In this document: positions 1-10,862 of the stretch, one piece after another | How positions within the stretch are numbered: position 1 is the stretch's first letter | Layout: the number at the start of each line of letters is the position of its first letter | Assembly: GCA_033032175.1 (NCBI GenBank) | Contig: CM065322.1 | Coordinates: 14,942,001 to 15,006,000, forward strand | From: Saturnia japonica | Lineage: Eukaryota; Arthropoda; Insecta; Lepidoptera; Saturniidae | DNA length: 64,000 nt | Direction of reading: 5' to 3' | The notes under the pieces: model-generated | The model's database searches: none | Told to the model about the DNA's origin: nothing | The model's input: the letters and a program-made list of their open reading frames with translations, nothing else | Position numbers and translations under genes: made by a program

Positions 1-377
1 TATAAAACTTTAGTGTGTATGGCTGAATAGTATTGCATTACGGCATTACCGATATCTGATACGGTTCAAGAGTTCAAAAATGTTTAACTTCAGAGTGCTT
101 TGCATATTATCTTTTTTATATTATAAAATGAATATCCAGATACAGTAAAAATATAACTTTAATCAGACTTTAAACTTCTTAAAACATACCTAATCTAATC
201 AGTCAGATAATTACGAAAATTAAAATAATTACAATATCAACAACAAAAAATTAAAACTTCAGCATAAAATTAACTTATAACATTCATTATGTTGTTGTAG
301 CACAAAAAACAAATAAAACAAAATTATATTAAATATTAACCTATTAGTCAATATCTATTTTAAATATTTTAATGTGA
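1..377. other. AT-rich non-coding flank of the hAT copy
   Basis: No open frame or recognisable repeat is seen. The stretch lies on the 3' side of the minus-strand hAT transposase and may be its 3' non-coding end. I could not find a terminal inverted repeat matching anything beyond the other side of the gene. Confidence 0.4.
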
Positions 378-2225
378 TTATAATAAATAACTGTTAAGGA
401 ATAATATTTCATTAATTTTCTTTGGAGCTAAGCGGTTCCTTCTGTCGTTGTATAAAAGGCCAGCTTTTGAAAACAATCTTTCTGATGGGACCGATGTGGC
501 AGGAATACATAGATATTTTATGGCCATTTTGTACAAGGAGGGAAATAAAAACTTTTGGTCGTCCCAATATTTAACTGGATCTTTTTTTCGATCTAGGTAA
601 GGTAAATCAACAAACTGTTTCACCATATTGGCTGCAGAAGAAAATGGTGTCATTTGATTAGTTGATTCGGTAATTTTTTTATTAATAGGACCCCAGATTT
701 CGTCGTGTTCCTCATTGTCACAGTTTAAAGTGTTAATATTATTTTCACTGGCAAAATTATTAAGAGTGGCCTCACCACAATTACTCATTGTAAGAATATC
801 TTTTAGTTCATCTATAACCCACATTTGTGCATTATTTGCGTTGGAATCGCTAGCAAATCCTTTCTTCTTAAACCTAGGATCTAAAAATGTGGATTTAGCT
901 GCTGTTTTATTGTATTCGTAGATTGCAAGCCGTTTCTCCACTACGTTGATTAAACTTCGTTTTAAAAGCTGTCCAGCCTCTGTTTTTGTATTTTTTGTAG
1001 AAATAACGGTGCGTAATCCTAATACTAAAGGAATTACTGAGGATAATGTTGGGTAGGTTTCTGCGGATAAAATAGTAGTAACTTTTTCAAACGGTTGTAA
1101 AAGAGTTACTACGTCTTCCACTAAAAGCCATTCACCAGAATTTAAACTATTCGGAGAAGAATCTAGAAGTGGTAAAGTGGCTGATAAGGGGATCTTTAAT
1201 TTCAAAAGGCGTTCTAACATGTAGAATGTGCTATTCCATCTAGTGCGGACGTCTTGTTTCAGTTTTAACCCATCTACATTCAATTGCTTTTGCATTTCAT
1301 TAAAAGTGTACGAAGATTTTGTACTATGTTTGAAATGACCCACAATATTTCGGCATTTGTTAAACAAATCAAATAGAGAACTATTCATTTCATTATCTTC
1401 TATGTGCTCATTTTTTTCTAAGCAATCTTTGACAAAGGTTAAGAGTGTGTGCCACACAGAAATGGTTTCGCTTCAATAAAAACTCACTTATAACTTTCTT
1501 CATGGACGCAGCATTGTCCGTGACAACGGTTACTATCTTCGAATAAATTTGCCACTCATCTAATATTTGGCGTAGAGAATTTGCTATATTCTCCGCAGTA
1601 TGATCCTGTTGTATTTCAGACGTTGAAATTACAAATGATCTCAAAACTGCGTCATTAATAAAGTGCACAGTAACACTTATAAAACTTTTATTGCTGTCTG
1701 AAGTCCAAATATCAGATGTTAAGGCGATATTATCAATATTTTGTAACTGTTGCTTAGAAGTTGAGAACAATTATTATATTTTTCTTCTAACATTACAGCA
1801 ATTTTTTTTCGAGATGGAATTTCATATTCAGGATTTAAGGTGTGTGTATACTCTCGGAAACCTTTACTCTCGACTATTTGCAATGGCTGGTAGTCCATTA
1901 CTATCATGTTTAGGAGGGCGCAGTCACCTGATTTTTGGCGTAATTTTGGAGGTATTGCCAATTGCGTTTGCCTAAGTTTTTTTGCCGGAGGCTGGTCGGG
2001 CGGGACATACACTGACTGTGTCGAAGGCCCAGTTGCAAGATTTTGTGAAATAGTCGACTCTATAACTCCGATTAATGCATCAGGGTGTTTTTTTTTAATG
2101 TGGATCATTAGCGTGCTAGTATTTCCTGAGTATTTATAAATTGTTCCACATTTCTTACAAATCACCTTCCCATCGATTGGTGTATCAAAAACTTCCCACA
2201 CAGCTGACTTCTTTTTTGGAGCCAT
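378..2225 (-). pseudogene. hAT-family transposase, broken by two frameshifts
   Basis: Cut-and-paste DNA transposase of the hAT superfamily (Ac/ZBED-like). Three overlapping reading frames, 2225-1719, 1770-1408 and 1457-378, carry successive parts of one protein. The first has an N-terminal BED zinc finger (CKKC, then HIKKKH, about residues 24-46). The second has the RNase H-like core with the TSDIWTSD and VVTDNAASM motifs, the latter carrying a catalytic Asp. The third ends with the hAT C-terminal dimerisation region (PVKYWDDQ, SVPSERLFS, RNRLAP). Frame changes fall near 1765 and 1460, so no full product of about 630 residues can be made. The family call is firm from the BED plus dimerisation signatures; the subfamily is less certain. 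No 8-bp target duplication or terminal repeats were found. Confidence 0.88.
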
Positions 2226-2331
2226 TTTTCTATGAAGAAAAAGGTGAATTGGTACATATATAAATATGAATTTAGTATTTACAAATCAGTGTTATAGTTC
2301 AATCAATTAATAATAAAGGTAAAAAAATCTA

Positions 2332-3012
2332 CATAAGAGCGTTTACTAACTGCGAGGTGGTAACATTACATTTCAGAGAATTTTTTTTGATTATTTCATT
2401 AAATTAGTATGATATTAGTCAATGTTCTCTGATAATTAATATAATAACAATTAATTATACTTACCTATATAAAAAAATAGGCCAAATGTGATGTCATTAA
2501 TAGTTTAATAGTTTAACTTAACTATCAATGGATATTATGATTTTATATTTCTCTTCCTTTGACTTTTATATTTATATTTAGTAAATAAATTATTTTTATT
2601 TCTTTATAACATAATATGATGTGCGTAATGTTGATACATGTGAGGAAACTTTATTGGCTTATGTGTTTGTTATTTATAATTAGTTTTAAGCATTATAATC
2701 TGTATATTTCCCTTAAAAATAAATAAATATTTGCATGAATAGCAATACATGCACACATATATTTCAGCATTACTGAACATGATTTTTGTAAACATTTAAA
2801 TAGGTTTAGATTTAAGTTGTAAGTTTATAAAAATCATCTTCAATGTTGATGAAATATATGAGTATACATATTTATGGTTCGTGCAAAAATTTATCGGAGG
2901 ACTGTGACTAACTTCATTGAATAAACTAACTTTGAGTAAATTCAAATTTAATGAAATAATCAAGAAAAATTCTCCAAAATGTAACATTGCCACCTCGTAA
3001 GTAATAGACGCG
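2332..3012. repeat. MITE-like element with ~65-bp terminal inverted repeats
   Basis: The segment 2341-2406 is the reverse complement of 2945-3010 with few mismatches. Both carry a GGTGGTAACATTACA-like block followed by an A/T tract ending in GATTATTTCATTAAATT. The interior of about 540 bp is AT-rich and has no significant ORF. This fits a miniature inverted-repeat element. No target duplication could be assigned, so the superfamily is open; the hAT gene next to it may be chance proximity. Confidence 0.6.
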
Positions 3013-3017
3013 TTTCA

Positions 3018-3240
3018 ATAGGCCTGCTCAGAGAGAAAAGCATATTATAAATGATAGTATTTAAAATTAAGCTTTAAGACGTTGAATTACGCTTTATTTT
3101 TCATTACACGTGTTTCGTAATAAGAGGATGAGGACGAATTATGTGAAATGGAAAAATCCAAAAAATGAATCGTAATTCAATGTCTTTAAGTTATATTTTC
3201 AATACTATCGTAATATGCTCTGCTCTCCGAGCTGGTCTAT
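3018..3240. repeat. Foldback (palindromic) element
   Basis: The left arm 3018-3091 pairs with the right arm 3171-3240 at roughly 85-90% identity. Weaker pairing continues inward (TTTTTCATTACAC opposite GTGAAATGGAAAAA), leaving only about 30 nt unpaired near 3110-3140. The outer ends are ATAGGCCTGCTC and its near complement GAGCTGGTCTAT. No ORF lies inside. It starts within a few bases of the right end of the preceding MITE-like element, so the two may be parts of one composite or adjacent insertions. Confidence 0.65.
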
Positions 3241-3497
3241 CTGAATGGACCCTGTGTGTAACAAAAAAAAAAGTTATTCTTATTTATAAATTAATAAGAA
3301 AATAATGAATATATTATAATATTTGTAAGGTATAAATTTATTAGTTAATGTATCTTTAGCCAATGAATATAATCAAATTATCCTATCAACTGACACTGTC
3401 ATAACAATGTTTAAATTATTTACCTGACTTGTATCGTTTTCTTTATTTTATTAGAACTTTTAAAAACCTATAAAATAAGTAGTAAAAATTAGAACAA

Positions 3498-3964
3498 TGT
3501 TGTTTCTTACCTTTAAATTTGATAATCACTTACTTAACACTTGTATTTAAAACAATAATAACATTTGCAATTTACAAATTCGCCGCAAAAAACGCACTCG
3601 AGTGAGAGATCGGAACAATTCGATTCTCTTCGTCTATCATCGGCGTGAGCGATGACTCGGACGACGCACGCTGCACGGTTTTAGTAGAAACGCTTGCGGA
3701 CCGGGTTATCAAATTGTAACTCGGTTTGATTCGAGTTACACTCAAACCGAGTTGATTCGGTTTGCCAAACCGAGTTGACACATCGCTAGCCAGAACTACC
3801 GAGGCAGACACACGTTCGCCGACTCCATTTCAATACGTATTGTAAACTATCGCCTGCTTTTCACTGCTGTAAATTCCGTGTACATACTGTATAAATAAAG
3901 TTGGTTTACGTAATAAGTGCGTCTATATATTGAACTTATCCCGAGAGTAGACCCGCATACAACA
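3498..3964 (+). repeat. Possible solo LTR
   Basis: A 467-bp stretch begins TGTTGT and ends ACAACA. It has a TATA-like run and an AATAAA signal near 3890-3898, with an LTR-like GC-richer middle. Inside, 3719-3730 and 3743-3754 are perfect 12-bp inverted copies of AACTCGGTTTGA, and a third partial copy follows at 3768-3777. No second copy and no target duplication are visible in the window, so the LTR reading rests only on end symmetry and composition. The 79-codon minus frame inside it is not considered a gene. Confidence 0.3.
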
Positions 3965-4071
3965 TCTCTTCCACAAATATAAATACAATTTCAATATTAT
4001 GTGCCGTCTTAAGTGTTACATATAATTTTAATATAATTATAATAATCATATAAATAAAATATATATCTAAC
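3965..4071. other. AT-rich spacer with target-site copy
   Basis: Short AT-rich non-coding stretch ending with CTAAC (4067-4071), the left copy of the BEL-1 target duplication. Confidence 0.6.
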
Positions 4072-4186
4072 TGTTGGCGTTAAAGCTTAGTTTTACTTGT
4101 ATCAATAACTTTAAATAAAACGCGTGCACTCTCGTTAATAGTTTATTGGACACTGGTTAGACGACAATACAATTCTTAACTAAACA
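4072..4186 (-). repeat. BEL-1 3' LTR
   Basis: Begins TGTTGGCG and ends TAACTAAACA on the plus strand. It is nearly identical to 9729-9842. In element orientation it follows a purine-rich tract (RC of 4187-4200, containing GGTGGGCGGCA). At 115 bp it is short for a BEL/Pao LTR. Confidence 0.93.
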
Positions 4187-4339
4187 TGCCGCCCACCAAA
4201 AGGTCATTAAAACCTTTTCCATCGACAAATAAATCTTACAATATAATATTGAATGAGGTTACTAGTTAAACACAAAAATGGAAATTGATTATTTTAAGTA
4301 TCTAAATATTACCAAGATAGTGAGTGACAAATACGATTG

Positions 4340-7279
4340 TTAAAGTAATGGGCAAAGTTTACTTATACATCTTTTAGTTACAGTACTTCCACTCTTAACG
4401 CTATATACGCGAGTACAATTGTCTTCTCCGGGGTGTTTTGCGACGATTCGCCCTAACATCCATTTGCCTGGAGGGATGTTGCTATGTTTTATAAGCACAA
4501 TGTCACCGACATTGAATTCGGCCCTTTGCTTCATCCATTTTGGTCGCTGTTGTAGTCTTGTGAGATATTCTTTGTTCCATCTTTGCCAAAAATCACTTAA
4601 TAATTTCTGTATATATTGCCATCTAGCTAGATGGTTCACATTCACTTCTCTAAGGTCTGGTGCTGGCACAATAACTGGTGCTTCACCAATCAGAAAATGT
4701 CCAGGTGTCAGCGGGTTTATGTTATCAACATCTGTGTCATCGATTGGAACCAATGGTCGTGTATTTAGGCAAGATTCAATTTGACACAAAAGTGTCGTTA
4801 ATTCTTCGTAAGTTAAGATAGTATTCAATATCCGCTTCAAGTGATATTTCATTGATTTTACGGCTGCTTCCCACAGACCGCCCATATTTGGGCTGTAGGG
4901 TGGGATAAAGTGCCACTGTGTTCCATCCTGCGCTAGAGAATTTGCAACATCATCTTGGAAGTTTAAGCGAGCTTCGGCCCATGCATCTACTAACTCTTTG
5001 TTAGCTCCTATGAAATTTCTGCCTTGGTCACTCCATAGATGTGCGCATCGACCTCTCCGTGCCACAAATCGTTTAAAAGCTCCGATAAATGCTTGTGAAG
5101 TGAGATCACCAACTAACTCAATATGAATGGCCTTGGTACACATACAAATGAAGATAGCAATATATGTCTTCGTAGTTCTGACTCCTCTCGCTCTTGACAT
5201 GAGTACGTCAACAGGCCCAGCAAAGTCTACACCACTATGTAGAAAGGGTCGTGCAGGGTTAACTCTTTCTTTAGGGAGATCACCCATGAGTTGTGTTCTG
5301 CACTTGGCGCGCAACTTAGCGCATATCAGGCATTTATAGATACATGATTTAACGGACCCCTTTGCCCTTATAATCCAGTATCGAGACCGTAGGAACGACA
5401 ACATCATCTGGATTCCTCCATGCAGCGTCTTCTGATGAGCGTCAGCGATAATGAGCAAGGTAAGTGGATTCTTATTATTTAGTATTATAGGTTTTTTATT
5501 TTCTGTACTTATGTTTGCATGTCTTAATCTACCGCCCACCCTGAGTAAACCGTCTTCATCCAGGTAAGGGTTTAATGATTTTAAATGACTTCTCTGCTTG
5601 ACTGTATTTTGTTTCTTAATTCTATCTATATCTTCTTCAAAACTTTCTAGTTGTGCTTTCTTTATACATATTTTTAGTGCTTTATCCAATTCATCTGTAG
5701 TTAATGCTTTATCTATTTTATCCCATTTTTTATAGTAAAGAAATCTTCTACAATATGCAATAACATTCTTCAATTCGGTAAGTGAGTTAAAATTTTCATA
5801 AATAATTCCTGTTCTGTCTCTTTCATGATCTTCTGTAAGGTGAAAATTAATTTGTGTTATCTTTCTTTTCTCTAACTCTGTAGTATTGTTCTCAGGTCTT
5901 GTTAATTCTATCTCTTTTTCTAAAAGCCAATGTGGGCCTTGCCACCATAATTTGTTCATCTGTAAGTCTGCGATTGTACTACCTCTTGAAGCAACATCAG
6001 CTGGGTTATGTTCTGATCTTACATGATGCCAGTTACTGTTGTTTATATATTCCAAACATTCTACCACTCTATTTGCGACAAATGTCTTCCATCTACTTGG
6101 ATCTCCTAAAAGCCACGCTAGGACAATCTTAGAATCAGTCCACGCAAATACATTTTGTGGCGGGATTCTCATAGCTTGACTTACTTTATGTAGTAATTTG
6201 GCTAATAGTACTGCTCTGTTGAGTTCGAGTCTCGGCAGTGAAATTGTCTTGACAGGAGCTACTTTAGTTCTAGAGACGATAAGGTGCGTTTTTATATTTC
6301 CATCTTTAGTTAGTACACGACAATAAACTGCAGCAGCATATGCCTTTATAGAAGCGTCACAGAATCCGTGTAACGTAATTCTATAATTTTCAGTGTTTAG
6401 GGTGTTTAACCAACGTTTAATTCTTATTTCCTTAACATTCTCTAAATCATATCTGATGAACTTCCATTTCTTTGCCAGATCTTCGCTGATTTCTTGGTCC
6501 CAAGAAAATCCTTCTAACCATAATTGTTGTACTAAAATTTTAGCTGTTACAATGGTTGGTGCTATCCAACCTAATGGGTCAAATAATCTTTGTAAATCTG
6601 ATAGTATCGTTCTTTTCGTGATATTCGATGATATGGGTTCCAGTTGCAGTTGGTAATTAAACTCATCATCTCCAAAATTCCATGACAATCCCAGAGCCTT
6701 TATAGTACCATCTAGTTTCAAATCAATATTTGCCTTTGTAGTGACTTTCTCGATGTCTATCGATTTAAGAAACTCAGTGTCATTGGATGCCCATTTTTGA
6801 AGTTCAAAACCACCTCGTTGCAGTATAATAGTGATTTGCTTACTTAGTTGGATCGCCTGTTCAGTGGAATCGCAACCTGATGCCAAATCGTCGACATAAA
6901 AGTCTTCGCGAATAATTTTGGCAGCTTCAGGATATTGTTCACCCTCGTCATCTGCTAATTGCATCAAAGTTTTTATGGCAAGGTACGGTGCGGATGCTGT
7001 GCCAAACGTAACGGTTTTCAATCTATAGTCCATAATATCTGATGGTCCGGTAGTGGCTTTACTTTTGTTACTACCACACCAGAGAAATCTGTGATAGTTT
7101 ATGTCCCTTTCATCTAAAAGAATCATTCTATACATCTTCACAATATCACTTGTGAAACATATTTTATGCATACGCCATCTCATTATTATGCTTCGCATAT
7201 CTTCTTGTAGTACTGGTCCAGTCATGAGCTCATCATTTAAAGATGTACCATTATCATTCTTGCATGAAGCATCAAACAC
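4340..7279 (-). CDS. BEL-1 pol: RT C-terminal part, RNase H, integrase
   Basis: Second part of the BEL/Pao polyprotein, 979 codons. It opens inside the RT domain (VFDASCK is read just at the frame joint) and carries the RT catalytic YVDD in DFYVDDLASG near residue 128. RNase H follows, with FCDASIKAYAAAVY and TDSKIVLAWL. The integrase zinc-binding segment (HQKTLHGG ... CIYKCLICAKLRAKC) and catalytic core show DFAGP, SDQGRNF and the Glu in GGLWEAAV. The C-terminal DUF5641-type tail ends VSKLCPLL-like. All three integrase acidic residues are present and no internal stop occurs. In the living element it is fused to the upstream frame 7237-9552; here the two differ by one frame. The indicated start is not a true initiation codon. 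Confidence 0.92.
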   Translation of the reverse strand: MFDASCKNDNGTSLNDELMTGPVLQEDMRSIIMRWRMHKICFTSDIVKMYRMILLDERDINYHRFLWCGSNKSKATTGPSDIMDYRLKTVTFGTASAPYLAIKTLMQLADDEGEQYPEAAKIIREDFYVDDLASGCDSTEQAIQLSKQITIILQRGGFELQKWASNDTEFLKSIDIEKVTTKANIDLKLDGTIKALGLSWNFGDDEFNYQLQLEPISSNITKRTILSDLQRLFDPLGWIAPTIVTAKILVQQLWLEGFSWDQEISEDLAKKWKFIRYDLENVKEIRIKRWLNTLNTENYRITLHGFCDASIKAYAAAVYCRVLTKDGNIKTHLIVSRTKVAPVKTISLPRLELNRAVLLAKLLHKVSQAMRIPPQNVFAWTDSKIVLAWLLGDPSRWKTFVANRVVECLEYINNSNWHHVRSEHNPADVASRGSTIADLQMNKLWWQGPHWLLEKEIELTRPENNTTELEKRKITQINFHLTEDHERDRTGIIYENFNSLTELKNVIAYCRRFLYYKKWDKIDKALTTDELDKALKICIKKAQLESFEEDIDRIKKQNTVKQRSHLKSLNPYLDEDGLLRVGGRLRHANISTENKKPIILNNKNPLTLLIIADAHQKTLHGGIQMMLSFLRSRYWIIRAKGSVKSCIYKCLICAKLRAKCRTQLMGDLPKERVNPARPFLHSGVDFAGPVDVLMSRARGVRTTKTYIAIFICMCTKAIHIELVGDLTSQAFIGAFKRFVARRGRCAHLWSDQGRNFIGANKELVDAWAEARLNFQDDVANSLAQDGTQWHFIPPYSPNMGGLWEAAVKSMKYHLKRILNTILTYEELTTLLCQIESCLNTRPLVPIDDTDVDNINPLTPGHFLIGEAPVIVPAPDLREVNVNHLARWQYIQKLLSDFWQRWNKEYLTRLQQRPKWMKQRAEFNVGDIVLIKHSNIPPGKWMLGRIVAKHPGEDNCTRVYSVKSGSTVTKRCISKLCPLL

Positions 7280-9552
7280 GACTCTGATTTTCGTTGTTTC
7301 TTTCTCCTTTTTAATAACAGCATGATGCGGTAAGTAAACAGAACGATTTTTAATTCATCTTTTGGAACTTCTTCCATATGCCCCATTGCTAAATACTCTT
7401 CCAGCACTTTGTCATATTCTTCTTTTAAATCAGGTGTTTTTTGTAGTTTTTTTTCTTGGTGGTTCAATCGTTTCATCGCTATTTCTCGTGTATTTCCATT
7501 CGGTGTTATTGGATTATTAGTATTGAATGGTAATCTCACGACATATCTTCCACTGCTGGTCCTGGTGTGATTATTTTCATAAAATTCTTCACAAAGCCTT
7601 TCTTCTCTCGTGTGTTTCCTCTTTGAATCCTGTTCTATCTCCCAAAGTGTTTTTAAGAAATCTTCTGCTATAATCTGATGATGCATAACAAGGACGCAAT
7701 TCGGTTGTTGTATTTTGTTTTCTATTTCCCCGAATAGAATCCAGCCAAGGTTGGTTTTATGTGCACATGGAGAACCTGGCGGACCTTTGATTATTTCACT
7801 TTGTATGATTTGTGCATACACGTCTACACCCAAAAGTAAATCAATCGACCCTGGCGTACAATAATTTGGATCTGCCAGCGCTAGCCCATCTAGGTGAGGC
7901 CACTCTCTTATATTGATTGTATGAGACGGTATTTTGGTACTTAATTGTTTTGACATAACATATGCTTTAATATTCAGACTGAAAACTTCGCATCTTGATT
8001 CTATGTTAATTTGAACTACTTGTTTGATATCTTCTGTAATTGATCCCACACCGACTACCTTTCCCCTCATTGGATATCGTTTGGTTTTGAGTAATTGTGC
8101 AGCTCGTTCACTAATAAAACTTGCTTGCGAGCCTTGATCAATCAAAGCTCGAAGTGTAATATTATAATTATGTTCGCTGCTCACGTGTACTAATGCTGTT
8201 GCTAATAATGTTGTACTTTGTCTAATTGAGATGTGTGACGCCACCATTGTTGTATCGTTTTCTTCTTCATCTACCTTCTCCACGCTTGCATGTAAGGCCA
8301 CTTCGGGTTGGTGTTTATGTTTGCTCTCTATATTGCCCGTAAAATGACTTGTATTATTCTCCTTATTTTCGTGAAGCAGGGAATGATGACGCCTTCCGCA
8401 TAATCGACAGCATGTAGGTATACGACACTGCCTTGCAGAGTGTCCAGATGCAAGGCAGTTAAAACATCGACTGTTTGTTTTAATAAATTCACTTCTTTGA
8501 CTTGGTGTTTGTTTTCCGAATTCCTTACAATGACTCAGTGTGTGGCTTTCTTTACACAGTTGACACCTTTTGATCTTATCAATGTTAGTTGCAATGTGAA
8601 ATGTTTTCTCTCGTAGATAAACAGAACTTGTCTTTGGTTTTGTTGTTTCTGTTAGCTCTAATGTACGGAATCGACATTCAAGGAATTTACGAAACATATC
8701 TAGCGATGGAAGACTGTCAGAGTCCTGTAGATTGTTGCTGACATGATCTTCCCAGTCTTTATGCGTCTCTGAGTCTAGTTTCTGTACTACTACGAATATT
8801 ATAAGTGGATCCCAATTCTCTGTACTAACCTTCATATTGTTGAGATGATGTAAACATTCAAATGTTGTGTCTAGCAAATTCTTAATTAAACTTGAACTAA
8901 ATGTTATCTTCTTTTGTGAAAAGAACCTCTTCATAATGGCGTTGATAGCTATGCGTTTGTTCCCATACCTTCTTTTTAATATGTCCCATGCTTGTTTGTA
9001 GTTTGTCTCCGTGACTTGAATGTGTTTAAGAATGGATGCAGCTTCCCCGGTAAGGCTAGTTTTTAAATAGTGTAGTTTCTGTACATTACTCAAGGTTGCG
9101 TTGTTATGTACCAATGTTACAAATAAATCGTGAAACGATAACCATTCTTCATAATTCCCGCTATAAGTCGGTAGTTGTATCTTCGGTAGAACTACCTGTG
9201 TACATTGTGACTCATTGGATATGGGTAACGATTCGCTGATATTAACTGACAGTGATGTCAATAAATCTTTCAATTCAGTTTTGAAGCTTATATATAGTTC
9301 TTCGTGTTCATAATATTCGTCCTTGGTGATGTATGGCATTAAAGCTTTTTTTTCTTTCGTAGTATTGCGTATTATTTCACCATAGGCTTGCCTATATTCA
9401 CTCCAATATTCTTCGACGCATGCTAGACGTGATTCAACGTAATTTCTCGTTAATCTACTTTTCGAACACTTTTTGAAGTTCTCTTGGGTCTTCTTTAACG
9501 CACGAGCCACATTTTCTACAATGTTCAACGCTTTTTCCACTTCTGTAGCCAT
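7237..9552 (-). pseudogene. BEL-1 gag, protease and RT N-terminus, frameshifted at the 3' end
   Basis: First 771 codons of the BEL/Pao polyprotein, starting at an ATG just downstream of the 5' LTR and leader. A gag region of the DUF1759 type (LPTYSGNYEEW) occupies about residues 130-300. Zinc-knuckle-like Cys/His clusters (CQLCKESHTLSHC, CFNCLASGHSARQC, CRLCGRRHHSLLH) lie near 340-400. An aspartic protease follows with ALIDQGSQASF, in which the usual Thr of DTGS is Gln. RT begins near residue 690. The last ~35 residues are out of frame: around 7348-7354 an A-run has lost register, and the correct RT sequence resumes in the next frame (4340-7279). One-base loss in that homopolymer is the simplest explanation. 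Confidence 0.92.
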
Positions 9553-9699
9553 TGTAAATCACAAAAAACTACAATCCTCTGCAACGTAATGAAATGAATC
9601 TATTTAAAACTCCAATATTAAGCGTAAACAACTTGAGTCATCGACTTCTTATCTCGATCTATTGTTCTCGGACGGCCGATGGGTTAAATCTTCGTCACT

Positions 9700-9723
9700 G
9701 GTATCTGGTTCGAATTTGGACCA
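9700..9723 (-). promoter_or_regulatory. BEL-1 primer binding site
   Basis: Five nt inside the 5' LTR the sense strand reads TGGTCCAAATTCGAACCAG, a TGG-led tRNA-3'-end complement. The cognate tRNA was not identified with confidence. Confidence 0.6.
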
Positions 9724-9728
9724 TAATA

Positions 9729-9842
9729 TGTTGGCGTTAAAGCTTAGTTTTACTTGTATCAATAACTTTAAATAAAACGCGTGCACTCTCGTTTATAGTT
9801 ATTGGACACTGGTTAGACGACAATACAATTCTTAACTAAACA
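9729..9842 (-). repeat. BEL-1 5' LTR
   Basis: 114-bp direct copy of 4072-4186, with one substitution and one single-base gap. It is followed by CTAAC, the right copy of the target duplication. Confidence 0.93.
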
Positions 9843-9847
9843 CTAAC

Positions 9848-10862
9848 TATATAATATAATAATATAATTATAACTATAATTTAGCGGTAAAATTGCTTAA
9901 GTTAGGTTTGAACTGTAATCACAAATAATATAATATAATATAGAACACATTGTGCAAAGATATCAATTGCTAAACCATGTATCTGAGTTCATTAATTGGA
10001 TCAAATATCGCACGAAAATATTCTCCTATATAAAAAAATAATAAAAGCGTTCCTCTTGAGCACGAGCAAAAGAAAGAAGCCTCCAAGAAAAATAAAGTCT
10101 CCGAGTGACCTTTGCCATACATTTTAATTAATCAGTATAACAACTTTTTGCCTCTCTCACTACAAAAACCCAAGTGAATGACTTTACTATCACGTCAGCG
10201 TCTGTTTATTAATCGAACTGTCAAAATGTGTCCAACTTGTAACTCACACTCGCAATATCATTGCCTTACATATGCAAACGTCAACTGCGTAGTAAGTGTT
10301 TCGTTCGTCGCTGACTATTTAGTAAACAACAAATCTTGCACTCGCATATTATTTTTCGTAAACTATCCCCAAATGCGTTGTTCGTTTCTTCATACAAATG
10401 TCACGTTAACGCAAACGTGATATTGATAGTTAAAAACTCACACTAGGCACACCGTTGACCTTGGCGCGTAAACACATGTGCTTTTTGACCGTTAATAATT
10501 TGAGATCTTTGTTAAATAGTGAAAGTATGTAACGAATGTAAACTTTTATTACGTTAATGATTAGTTATAGGAGATTTATAGAATTAAAAGGGAATATGGA
10601 ATGAAAGAAAAATAAAATCTAATATAAATATATTTCCAGGACATCAACAAATTTTCGTAATATTAATTTTCCTAAAGTTCGTTCAATAAGATTTTAGAAC
10701 AATAAAAAAATGTTACCTTAATAAATAATTTTATAAAACCTCACGAGACAGTGTTTGATTTAAAGGGTATAAACCAAGATCCAACTCCTTAGCTGCTACG
10801 TCAGGTATTAATCAGTACAATCAACGCAATGTAGGTTGAGGTCAGGAACCGCCGCGCCGCCC
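9848..10862. other. Non-coding AT-rich stretch
   Basis: No credible gene or repeat structure is seen. The 80-codon plus frame at 10178-10420 has no recognisable domain and composition typical of chance ORFs. The GC content rises only near 10850, just before the LINE poly(A). Confidence 0.5.

Larger units (their letters stand above)
4072..9842 (-). mobile_element. BEL-1: nearly complete BEL/Pao LTR retrotransposon
   Basis: A complete element bounded by two short LTRs (115 and 114 bp) and by a perfect 5-bp target duplication CTAAC at 4067-4071 and 9843-9847. Transcription runs on the minus strand, from the right LTR. A TGG-led primer site lies just inside the 5' LTR and a G-rich purine tract just before the 3' LTR. 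The internal region encodes gag, protease, RT, RNase H and integrase in BEL/Pao order. Only one frameshift interrupts coding. The LTRs differ by about one substitution and one indel, which suggests a fairly recent insertion. Confidence 0.95.

Noticed and set aside
1..377. Left terminal repeat of the hAT element
   Set aside because: No matching inverted repeat or 8-bp duplication could be paired with the other side.
3572..3811. 79-codon minus frame in the possible solo LTR
   Set aside because: No recognisable domain; it follows the repeat sequence and is explained by GC-richer LTR composition.
10178..10420. 80-codon plus frame between BEL-1 and the LINE
   Set aside because: No domain, no context and no sign of coding constraint; likely chance.
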